Below, piece after piece: positions 1 to 5,486 of a DNA stretch of 5,605 nucleotides (the stretch's first letter is position 1; every line of letters begins with the position of its first letter). The position numbers were made by a program, and so were the translations under genes. The notes beneath the pieces were generated by a model. The model was not told where the DNA came from, did not search any database, and saw nothing but the letters and a program-made list of their open reading frames with translations. Where the stretch lies: assembly GCA_020438185.1 (NCBI GenBank), contig JAGQVC010000135.1, positions 1 to 5,605 on the forward strand, read 5' to 3'. This DNA is from Bacteroidota bacterium. GTDB lineage: Bacteria > Bacteroidota > Bacteroidia > M30B66.

Positions 1-84
1 TAAAGCTGTTTTGCGCCCAACACCCGGCAGTGAAGCCATTTCGTTAACGGCATCTTCCAGCAGTTTGGATGGAAAAGAAAGCAT
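1..84 (-). CDS. recR: Recombination mediator RecR, N-terminal fragment (28 codons, runs off left edge)
   Basis: The minus strand from position 84 reads MLSFPSKLLEDAVNEMAS followed by LPGVGRKTAL before the window ends. This is the characteristic RecR amino terminus: the 'PS-LLE-AV-E' helix followed by the helix-hairpin-helix motif LPGVGRKTA (residues 19-27), which contacts DNA. RecR works with RecO and RecF to load RecA at gaps and stalled forks. The remaining roughly 170 residues (zinc finger and Toprim domain) lie outside the window. The start is the ATG at 84-82, which matches the usual RecR start point. No Shine-Dalgarno precedes it, but a TATATTTG box ends only three bases upstream, so the message may be nearly leaderless. 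The 465 bases upstream hold repeats and no gene. Confidence 0.9.
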   Translation of the reverse strand, partial: MLSFPSKLLEDAVNEMASLPGVGRKTAL

Positions 85-87
85 GTG

Positions 88-95
88 CAAATATA
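88..95 (-). promoter_or_regulatory. Candidate Bacteroidota -7 box for recR (TATATTTG)
   Basis: On the minus strand TATATTTG fits the Bacteroidota -7 consensus TAnnTTTG perfectly. It lies three bases before the recR ATG, so initiation would fall at or just inside the start codon, giving a leaderless or near-leaderless transcript. No TTG is visible at the expected -33 distance; that position is occupied by the repeat array. The match is real, the promoter role is inferred. Confidence 0.35.
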
Positions 96-130
96 ATGTG
101 TTGATGTGCTAATTTGTTGATGTGCTGATG

Positions 131-194
131 CTATAAAACGCAAGTTTTTGCAAAGCAAAGTCTTACCGGTTTAAATCCGTCCGCCGCAGGCGGA
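131..194. repeat. Hairpin repeat unit, copy 1
   Basis: This 64-base unit runs from 'ctataaaa' through 'caagtttttg' and 'cggtttaa' to the hairpin TCCGCC-GCA-GGCGGA at 180-194 (6-bp stem, 3-nt loop). It aligns without gaps to the unit at 236-299 with 55 of 64 bases identical by eye. Confidence 0.8.
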
Positions 195-235
195 ATGTTG
201 ATGTGCTGATGTGCTGACGTGATAATGTGCTGATA

Positions 236-299
236 CTATAAAATACAAGTTTTTGCATAGCAATGGCTTAGCGGTTTAAGTCCGTCCGCCAAAGGCGGA
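236..299. repeat. Hairpin repeat unit, copy 2
   Basis: This is the gap-free second copy of the 64-base unit, offset by exactly 105 bases from copy 1. It ends in the hairpin TCCGCC-AAA-GGCGGA at 285-299: the stem is identical to copy 1 and the loop differs. A further small inverted repeat, CCGAT-(6 nt)-ATCGG, follows directly at 301-316. Confidence 0.8.
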
Positions 300-337
300 A
301 CCGATACAATCATCGGATAAGCTAATTTTATATGAAA

Positions 338-367
338 GCTTAGTGGTTTAAGTTCGCCCGCGGCGAA
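338..367. repeat. Hairpin repeat unit, partial copy 3
   Basis: The bases at 338-352 match 266-280 of copy 2 at 14 of 15 positions. The four bases that precede the hairpin in copies 1 and 2 are missing here. The unit ends in TTCGCC-CGC-GGCGAA at 353-367, still a perfect 6-bp stem. The second stem pair has changed from C-G to T-A on both arms, so pairing is kept although sequence is not. Confidence 0.65.
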
Positions 368-549
368 ATGCTTATGTGCTAATGAGTTAATTTGAAAATT
401 ATTTCAAAACCAATTTTTTCGAAGGGAATGACTTTGTGTTCTCTTTGTTCCGGAAATTAAAATTTAATCAGGACTTATAACCCGAAATTCTTGTCTGAAC
501 ACAGTCTTCTGCACGAAAACACAAGCCGGATTTACTCGACAGAAAAAAT

Positions 550-1383
550 TTAAATCGATGAAAGCGGGAAGGTTTCGCCAACACGGATTCCTTTTTCGGT
601 TCTGATCAGGGTGGCGCATTCGATGCTTTTGTCGTGTTCGAAAAACAGAATCCGATTCTCATCAACACAGCGGTTTAGCACTACCTGTTTTTCCTGCATT
701 GTGAGCAAAGGTCTTGTATCATAAGCCATCACCCAGGCGGTTGGGACGTGCACCGGAGAGGGCAACAGGTCAGCCATGTACATGATCTTGTGGCCTTTGT
801 ACTCAATTACCGGCAGCATCATCGATTCGGTGTGACCCGAAACTTTTTCTACGGCAAAGCCGGGAAACAATTCATCTGAATCCAGAAAACGAAGCTGACC
901 GGATTCCTGCATTGGTAAAATATTTTCCTTCAGAAAGGAAGCTCTTTCACGGGGGTTCGGGTTCACTGCCCAATCCCAGTGTTCCTTATTTGACCAAAAG
1001 GTTGCATTTCTGAATGCCGGAATAAGTTTGTCTTGCTGATCATATTCAACAGCACCGCCGCAATGATCAAAATGCAAATGAGTTAAAAAAACATCCGTGA
1101 TATCATCCCGGTGAAAACCGGCAGCAGCAAGTGATTTGTCCAGCGTATCATCGCCATGCATATAATAATACGAGAAAAATTTATCATCCTGCTTGTTGCC
1201 CATTCCCGTATCAATCAGAACTAACCTGTTGTCACGCTGTACCAGCATGCAGCGCATAGCCCAGGAACACATATTATTATCGTCGGCCGCGTAACGCGGT
1301 GACCACAGCGATTTCGGAACGACGCCAAACATAGCGCCTCCGTCCAATTTAAAATGTCCTGCATTGACTGAAAATACCTGCAT
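550..1383 (-). CDS. Metallo-beta-lactamase-fold metallohydrolase, AHL-lactonase-like type
   Basis: This 277-residue protein has the complete dinuclear zinc site of the hydrolytic metallo-beta-lactamase fold: LIDTG strand motif (56-60), HxHxDH as H102, H104, D106, H107 in THLHFDHCGG, then H184 in SGHTE, the bridging D205 in MADLL, and H250 in FFEHD. Order and spacing resemble N-acyl-homoserine lactonases and methyl-parathion-hydrolase-like enzymes rather than glyoxalase II or RNase Z. The N-terminal segment containing GGAMFGVVPK (15-24) is typical of a family in Bacteroidota with unassigned substrate. No signal peptide or membrane segment is visible, so it is probably cytoplasmic. The ATG at 1383-1381 starts the first beta strand and fits the fold; the bases before it are a T-run without a Shine-Dalgarno. 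It is divergent from the Mur ligase across 123 bases. The fold assignment is firm; the substrate (lactone, phosphoester, thioester or other) cannot be read from sequence. Confidence 0.85.
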   Translation of the reverse strand: MQVFSVNAGHFKLDGGAMFGVVPKSLWSPRYAADDNNMCSWAMRCMLVQRDNRLVLIDTGMGNKQDDKFFSYYYMHGDDTLDKSLAAAGFHRDDITDVFLTHLHFDHCGGAVEYDQQDKLIPAFRNATFWSNKEHWDWAVNPNPRERASFLKENILPMQESGQLRFLDSDELFPGFAVEKVSGHTESMMLPVIEYKGHKIMYMADLLPSPVHVPTAWVMAYDTRPLLTMQEKQVVLNRCVDENRILFFEHDKSIECATLIRTEKGIRVGETFPLSSI

Positions 1384-1506
1384 AAAAAAGTTTTGCGCTC
1401 AAGTTGCCAAGAATATGCGAACATCACAAGCCTGTGTTCACAAAATGAAATTTACCTGACATTTCGCAGGGGTTCGCTCAGCTATTTTTGGGCAAAATAA
1501 GCTGAA
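1384..1506. promoter_or_regulatory. Divergent promoter region between the hydrolase and mpl-like genes
   Basis: This 123-base spacer separates two divergently transcribed genes and must hold both promoters. The plus-strand side has a full TAnnTTTG match at 1483-1490. The minus-strand side has only an imperfect box, TATTCTTG, at 1408-1415, with no well-spaced TTG upstream. Neither start codon has an obvious Shine-Dalgarno, as is usual in Bacteroidota. Confidence 0.55.
1483..1490 (+). promoter_or_regulatory. Candidate -7 box for the mpl-like gene (TATTTTTG)
   Basis: TATTTTTG is an exact fit to the Bacteroidota -7 consensus TAnnTTTG and would place the transcript start about 10 bases before the ATG at 1507. 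A clear TTG at -33 is not present (ATTTC lies in that area). The box sits inside an imperfect dyad, AGCT-ATTTT ... AAAAT-a-AGCT (1480-1503), which could be an operator or a chance structure. Confidence 0.45.
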
Positions 1507-2874
1507 ATGAAAAAGGTGCATTTTATTGCCATCGGAGGAAGCGCCATGCATAATCTGGCTTTGGCCATGCATGAACAAGGCTTGCAGGTTAGCGGGTCGG
1601 ATGATGAAATTTTTGAACCTTCCCGCACCCGACTTTCAGAAGCCGGCATTTTGCCATCGGCCGAAGGCTGGTTTCCTGAAAAAATAAATACCGAACTTGA
1701 TGCAGTAATTCTGGGAATGCACGCCCGGGCCGATAACCCTGAATTGCTTAAAGCTCAGGAATTGGGCTTGCCGGTTTTCTCCTATCCCGGATACATTTAC
1801 GAAGTAAGTCGTAATAAAAAGCGAATTGTGATTGGTGGCAGTCATGGCAAAACCAGCATAACCGCCATGGTTTTACATGTGTTGGGCAAATGCGGAATCG
1901 CTTCAGATTATCTGGTTGGGGCACAGCTTAAAGGCTATAAAACCATGGTTAAACTAACCAAAGAAGCTCCTCTGGTATTACTCGAAGGCGACGAATACCT
2001 TTCTTCACCGGTAGAACGGGTTCCCAAGTTTCATTTGTATAAACCGCATGTTGCGGTATTAAGCGGCATTGCCTGGGATCATATCAATGTGTTTCCAACT
2101 TTCGAAAATTACGTTGATCAATTCAGGGTATTCATTTCGAAGATTGAGCCCGGGGGCGTGCTGTTTTATTATTCAGGGGACCCGGAATTGCAAAAGCTGG
2201 CTCAGGAAAACCCCAATCCCGGGATCAGAATGGTTGCGTATGACGCGCATGATTCTGTTATTAAAAACGGCCTTACCTTTCTAAAAACGCTTCAGGGAGA
2301 AGTTGAGCTGAAAATTTTTGGTACTCATAATTTGCAAAATCTACAGGCGGCAAAATTGGTTTGCAATGAAGCGGGCGTCAGCGATGCCGATTTTTACAAT
2401 GCTATTTCATCTTTCGAAGGAGCAGCGAGAAGGCTTGAAAAAGTATTCGAAGGCCACAGCCAGATATTATTTAAAGACTTCGCCCACTCGCCTTCGAAGT
2501 TAAAGGCAACAACAGATGCTGTAAAGCAGCAGTTTCCCGAAAAATTCCTGCTGGCTTGCATGGAGCTCCACACATTTAGCAGTCTGAATGCCGAATTTCT
2601 TGACGAATACCGCGGATGCATGAATGAAGCCGATAAAGCGATAGTATATTACAACCCGCATACGGTTGAACATAAAAAACTGGCAGCCATTACACCGGAA
2701 CAGGTAAAAAAGGCATTCGACCGTGAAGACCTGGTTGTTTGCAACAATTCAGCGCAAATGATAGAATTCCTTCAGGAGAATGTCCTTCCGGAGGAAGTAA
2801 TTCTAATGATGAGCTCCGGCAATTTTGACGGAATTAAAATGGAAGAATTACCACAGCAATTGGGTTTAAGTTAA
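1507..2874 (+). CDS. mpl: Mur ligase, probable UDP-MurNAc:L-Ala-D-Glu-mDAP ligase (murein recycling)
   Basis: This 455-residue protein has the full Mur ligase architecture. The N-terminal nucleotide-binding fold starts HFIAIGGSAMHNLA (5-18) with GSDDEIFEPS (30-39). The ATP P-loop is GSHGKTS (111-117). E160 and D162-E163 (LEGDEY) and D191-H192 (AWDH) mark the central catalytic domain. GTHNLQN (272-278) is the conserved Mur GxHNxxN element, FEGAARR (303-309) follows it, and DFAHSP (324-329) opens the C-terminal substrate domain. Mpl joins the salvaged tripeptide L-Ala-gamma-D-Glu-meso-DAP to UDP-MurNAc in the cytoplasm; the length and the FEGAARR/DFAHSP pattern suit Mpl. Several motifs differ from E. 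coli Mpl and MurC (for example GGSAMH, AHSP, and ELHTFSSLN at 353-361), so MurC-like activity is a less likely alternative. It is transcribed divergently from the hydrolase and convergently with the rho unit; its stop overlaps the neighbour by four bases. Confidence 0.8.
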   Translation: MKKVHFIAIGGSAMHNLALAMHEQGLQVSGSDDEIFEPSRTRLSEAGILPSAEGWFPEKINTELDAVILGMHARADNPELLKAQELGLPVFSYPGYIYEVSRNKKRIVIGGSHGKTSITAMVLHVLGKCGIASDYLVGAQLKGYKTMVKLTKEAPLVLLEGDEYLSSPVERVPKFHLYKPHVAVLSGIAWDHINVFPTFENYVDQFRVFISKIEPGGVLFYYSGDPELQKLAQENPNPGIRMVAYDAHDSVIKNGLTFLKTLQGEVELKIFGTHNLQNLQAAKLVCNEAGVSDADFYNAISSFEGAARRLEKVFEGHSQILFKDFAHSPSKLKATTDAVKQQFPEKFLLACMELHTFSSLNAEFLDEYRGCMNEADKAIVYYNPHTVEHKKLAAITPEQVKKAFDREDLVVCNNSAQMIEFLQENVLPEEVILMMSSGNFDGIKMEELPQQLGLS

Positions 2875-2881
2875 ACCCTTG
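2857..2881. terminator. Candidate bidirectional terminator palindrome on the convergent stop codons
   Basis: Bases 2862-2878 read GGGTTTAAGTTAAACCC, a perfect 8-base inverted repeat around a single G. As RNA it gives a 7-bp stem with a 3-nt loop on either strand, extendable by CAA/TTG (2857-2859 with 2879-2881) past a two-base bulge. It covers the TAA of the mpl-like gene (2872-2874) and the TAA of the membrane-protein gene (2873-2871 on the minus strand). There is no uridine tract, so classical intrinsic termination is uncertain; it could also block 3' exonucleases or oppose convergent readthrough. Confidence 0.45.
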
Positions 2882-3380
2882 GTGCAGGATATTTTCTGGA
2901 CATCATTCGTGCGATTGCACCTGCATAAAAAACGCTAATCACCAGTAATCCGATAAAGGTGAAAAGTACCCAGGTCATTGCGAATGGAAAATCCTGTGCA
3001 GACTTAATCCAAACATTGATATCTGCCTCGGGCGTATTGTTCTTTCTGAGTTCTTCGACCCGATTAGCGACAAAATCATCTCTGAAACTCAGATCGATAA
3101 CGGTTACATACATGTATATAAACAAGGAATACATGAGTGTAAACAGCACAGATACTGACATTCCGGTTTTGAATGCAGGCATGAAAGCAATGCCATTTTC
3201 GAAATCAAGTTTGCGCCTTTGATCAACAGCACGGTACATTCCAATGAGAAGAATCCCGAACACAATCAGTAAGGGATATTTTCCAAGAAAGGTTTCGTCG
3301 AGCCCGGTGAGATACATGGTCATTTTCCATATTACCGCCACGGCAAATACGAGTAATGTAAATTTTGATTCCGGCTTCAA
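2871..3380 (-). CDS. Small four-helix membrane protein, DUF4199-like, TTG start coupled to rho
   Basis: This 169-residue protein has four hydrophobic segments, at about residues 7-26, 35-51, 73-95 and 132-156. A charged loop between the third and fourth (about 96-130) contains a predicted amphipathic stretch. The length, helix layout and a G-x-x-x-G-rich character (G42, G47, G63, G73) resemble the DUF4199 family of Bacteroidota inner-membrane proteins of unknown role; that family call is by resemblance only. The frame has no upstream ATG: a stop codon lies at 3392-3390, and the only plausible initiator is TTG at 3380-3378, since the first internal ATG (residue 20) would cut the first helix. 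One base separates that TTG from the rho stop codon, suggesting one transcript and translational coupling. Its end overlaps the mpl-like gene by four bases. Function unknown. Confidence 0.75.
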   Translation of the reverse strand: MKPESKFTLLVFAVAVIWKMTMYLTGLDETFLGKYPLLIVFGILLIGMYRAVDQRRKLDFENGIAFMPAFKTGMSVSVLFTLMYSLFIYMYVTVIDLSFRDDFVANRVEELRKNNTPEADINVWIKSAQDFPFAMTWVLFTFIGLLVISVFYAGAIARMMSRKYPAPRV

Positions 3381-3381
3381 A

Positions 3382-5232
3382 TCAGCTATTCATTGAAATG
3401 AGGAATTCGTCGTTGCTGTTAGTGCCTGCCATTTGCTTGCGGATAAACTCCATAGCTTCAACCGTATTCATATCGCTCAGGTGATTACGCAGAATCCACA
3501 TACGCTGCAGCGTTTCCTTATCAACAAGAAGGTCATCTCGACGTGTGGATGAGGCAATCAGGTCAATCGCAGGGAACACGCGCTTGTTGGCAAGTTTGCG
3601 GTCGAGCTGCAATTCCATGTTACCGGTTCCCTTGAATTCTTCGAAGATAACTTCGTCCATTTTGGAACCAGTGTCGATAAGAGCAGTTGCCAGAATGGTT
3701 AGTGAACCTCCTTTTTCAATCTTACGGGCAGCTCCAAAGAACCTTTTCGGCTTATGAAGCGCATTAGCGTCAACACCCCCGGAAAGTACCTTACCGGAAG
3801 CAGGTTGTACCGTATTGTATGCACGTGCCAGACGAGTAATTGAATCAAGCAGAATCACCACATCGTGACCGCATTCAACCATACGTTTTGCTTTTTCAAG
3901 AACGATGTTGGCAATTTTCACATGGCGGTCGGCAGGCTCATCAAAAGTGGATGAGATTACCTCAGCGCGCACGCTGCGAGCCATATCTGTAACCTCTTCA
4001 GGACGTTCGTCAACAAGCAGAATAATCAGATAAACTTCGGGGTGGTTATCGGCAATGGCGTTAGCCACTTCCTTCAGCAATACTGTTTTACCGGTTTTTG
4101 GCTGCGCCACGATGAGTCCGCGCTGACCTTTCCCGATTGGAGTAAACAGGTCCATAACCCGTGTTGACAGTGTTCCATGCTTGTGGCCAGTGAGTCTCAA
4201 TTTCTCATCAGGGAACATCGGAGTAAGGAAATCAAACGGAACGCGATCGCGCACGTATGAAGGCTCGCGCCCATTAATTTTCTCAATTTTTACCAGCGGG
4301 AAATATTTTTCTCCTTCGCGCGGAGCGCGCACAAACCCGTCAATTGTATCACCGGTTTTTAAACCATGAAGTTTTATCTGCGATTGAGCAACGTAAACAT
4401 CGTCGGGTGAAGACAGGTAGTTGAAGTCTGATGAGCGCAGGAAACCGTATCCATCAGGCATTAATTCAAGAACACCTTCTGTTTCAACAAGAACATCCGG
4501 TGCCTGAGGGCCTTCCACCTGATTTTCCTGCTGATTTCTTTGGTTATTATGCGGGTGACGTTGCTGCTGATGTTGTTGCTGATGTTGTTGCTGATGTTGA
4601 GGACGGTTTTGATTGTCCTTCCATTGGTTTGAGCGCGGCTGATTCCCTTGTTGCTGGTTTTGATTCGGGTTTTGATTTTCCCTTTTCTGATAAGTTTGAG
4701 CAGGCTCTTCAACTTTAGATTGCGGCTTTTCGGTTTGAATAGCTGCCTTCTCAGGTTGTTCCTGCTGGCTTTCGCCCGAAATTCTGTTTCTTCTTCCCCT
4801 GCGGTCATCACGTTCAGGATCAGACTGTTTTACAGCCTGCGGCGATGGTTGAGTTTCGCTTTGCACCGGTTTGGAGGGTTTTCTTCCTCTGCGGCCCGGA
4901 GCAGGTTTGGTTTCGGCTTCGCCGGATGATTTGCCTGATTCCGGTTTACCGGAAATTTCAGCTTTGGCCATTTTGCGCACTTCGTCGGGACTAATGAGCT
5001 TAATATTTTCGATTTTTTTATCGGCTTGTCCTGACTCCTTTTTTGATGGCGTCTCTGGATTATCGTTCTTTTTCAACCTGGATGCTTCTTTAGGTTTAAG
5101 GGCCTGTTCATCTAGAATTTTATAGATCAGGTCTTGTTTTTTTAGTGCTTCAGTCTTAGAAATGCCAAGGCTTTTGGCAATTTCACGTAATTCACCAACA
5201 AGTTTGGCATTAAGCTCCAAAATGTCGTACAT
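3382..5232 (-). CDS. rho: Transcription termination factor Rho with long disordered insertion
   Basis: Rho is a hexameric RNA-dependent ATPase that releases RNA polymerase from untranslated transcripts. At 616 residues this copy is about 200 longer than the 419-residue E. coli protein. Domains in order: Rho_N helical domain (about 1-45); low-complexity insertion (about 46-245); cold-shock-type RNA-binding domain (about 248-325, with GYGFLR at 261-266); ATPase domain. Visible motifs are Walker A AQPKTGKT (376-383), catalytic-type E409 in LLVDERPEE, Walker B VVILLDS (458-464), the Q-loop region LSGGVDANAL (483-492), the R-loop EKGG (506-509) and an arginine-finger candidate R564 in STRRDD. The core is intact, so the protein should be active. 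The insertion is K/E/S/P-rich at first, then Q/N/H-rich. The ATG at 5232-5230 matches the family start and has AGGA (5243-5240) seven bases before it. The downstream membrane-protein gene starts one base after the stop. Confidence 0.97.
   Translation of the reverse strand: MYDILELNAKLVGELREIAKSLGISKTEALKKQDLIYKILDEQALKPKEASRLKKNDNPETPSKKESGQADKKIENIKLISPDEVRKMAKAEISGKPESGKSSGEAETKPAPGRRGRKPSKPVQSETQPSPQAVKQSDPERDDRRGRRNRISGESQQEQPEKAAIQTEKPQSKVEEPAQTYQKRENQNPNQNQQQGNQPRSNQWKDNQNRPQHQQQHQQQHQQQRHPHNNQRNQQENQVEGPQAPDVLVETEGVLELMPDGYGFLRSSDFNYLSSPDDVYVAQSQIKLHGLKTGDTIDGFVRAPREGEKYFPLVKIEKINGREPSYVRDRVPFDFLTPMFPDEKLRLTGHKHGTLSTRVMDLFTPIGKGQRGLIVAQPKTGKTVLLKEVANAIADNHPEVYLIILLVDERPEEVTDMARSVRAEVISSTFDEPADRHVKIANIVLEKAKRMVECGHDVVILLDSITRLARAYNTVQPASGKVLSGGVDANALHKPKRFFGAARKIEKGGSLTILATALIDTGSKMDEVIFEEFKGTGNMELQLDRKLANKRVFPAIDLIASSTRRDDLLVDKETLQRMWILRNHLSDMNTVEAMEFIRKQMAGTNSNDEFLISMNS
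4559..4594 (-). repeat. 12-base in-frame tandem repeat coding for His/Gln tract in Rho
   Basis: On the plus strand TGTTGTTGCTGA occurs twice in perfect tandem (4571-4582, 4583-4594), preceded by a copy with two differences (4559-4570) and followed by the partial unit TGTTG. In rho it encodes a QHQQ-type repeat within residues 212-224. The period is a multiple of three, so gain or loss of a unit would change tract length without breaking the frame. Confidence 0.8.
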
Positions 5233-5360
5233 GGAAATATCCTGATTTAAAGTGGATATGAGTTAATTAATTTGCGGGGGTTTGATTTTGTGGATAGAAG
5301 AACTTCTCACCACACATCGTGAACGAAGAAGTTCACTCAGTTAATCGGCTGCAATATTAC
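5233..5360 (-). promoter_or_regulatory. rho leader with alternative hairpins, C-rich tract and candidate -7 box
   Basis: A probable -7 box, TAATATTG (5359-5352 on the minus strand; one mismatch to TAnnTTTG), continues as TTGCA, a frequent Bacteroidota context; it would give a leader of about 110 bases. No TTG stands at ideal -33 spacing. Within the leader, GTGAAC-6 nt-GTTCAC (5336-5319) can form a local hairpin, while GAACTTCT (5334-5327) can instead pair over eight bases with AGAAGTTC (5307-5300); the two structures share bases and exclude one another. Downstream, 5298-5268 has 11 C and only one G in 31 bases, the composition Rho prefers for loading. Rho genes are autoregulated by leader attenuation in E. 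coli; the same here is inference. Confidence 0.45.
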
Positions 5361-5486
5361 AATTTTTTAATTCAACATATAAAAGCAATACAAACTTTTC
5401 TTCCTTTACCCCGGGTGTACCTTATTCATAAGTAACTAACCAAAGCGAAATCTGTTTGACTCTGTCCTTCTATTGTCAAAGGTTTC

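Larger units (their letters stand above)
96..390. repeat. Degenerate intergenic repeat array of 'gatgtgctgat' motifs and hairpin units
   Basis: The hexamer TGTGCT occurs six times (105-110, 121-126, 202-207, 210-215, 226-231, 375-380), mostly inside 'gatgtgct(g/a)at', with variants such as 'tttgttga' and 'acgtgata' between. These motif clusters flank three longer units at 131-194, 236-299 and 338-367. The first two longer units lie exactly 105 bases apart. Similar wording is familiar to me from intergenic regions of Bacteroidota genomes, but no search was made. It is not a CRISPR array: the motifs are short, degenerate and unevenly spaced. Confidence 0.75.
85..549. other. Gene-free repeat-bearing spacer between the hydrolase gene and recR
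   Basis: These 465 bases have no ORF with coding character on either strand. Positions about 96-390 hold a degenerate array of short 'gatgtgct(g/a)at' motifs alternating with longer units that end in hairpins. Positions 391-549 are AT-rich and without clear repeats, apart from a CTTTGTGTT/CTCTTTGTT near-duplication at 433-449. No strong terminator hairpin follows the hydrolase stop codon at 550-552. Both flanking genes lie on the minus strand, so the spacer is at once 3' flank of the hydrolase gene and upstream region of recR. Confidence 0.75.

Noticed and set aside
96..390. CRISPR-like appearance of repeated motifs
   Set aside because: The repeated motif is only about 10 bases, degenerate and irregularly spaced, the longer units diverge throughout, and there are no constant-length unique spacers or cas genes.
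433..449. CTTTGTGTT/CTCTTTGTT near-duplication after the hydrolase gene
   Set aside because: It is too short and imperfect to call a repeat element; chance similarity in AT-rich DNA is enough to explain it.
502..549. Possible terminator just after the hydrolase stop codon
   Set aside because: Only short interrupted stems such as CTTGT/ACAAG with a long loop could be found; none is convincing.
1221..1427. 68-residue minus-strand frame overlapping the start of the hydrolase
   Set aside because: It overlaps the hydrolase in another frame, has no recognisable motif, and the hydrolase frame explains the sequence fully.
2959..3222. 87-residue plus-strand frame within the membrane-protein gene
   Set aside because: It is antisense to a frame with clear transmembrane periodicity, and the plus-strand product shows no family features.
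4431..4811. Open frames on both strands across the Rho insertion, such as 4431-4718 (+) and 4461-4811 (-)
   Set aside because: They are shadows created by the repetitive low-complexity codons of rho (for example runs of VAADV-type residues); rho's own frame has the intact domains.
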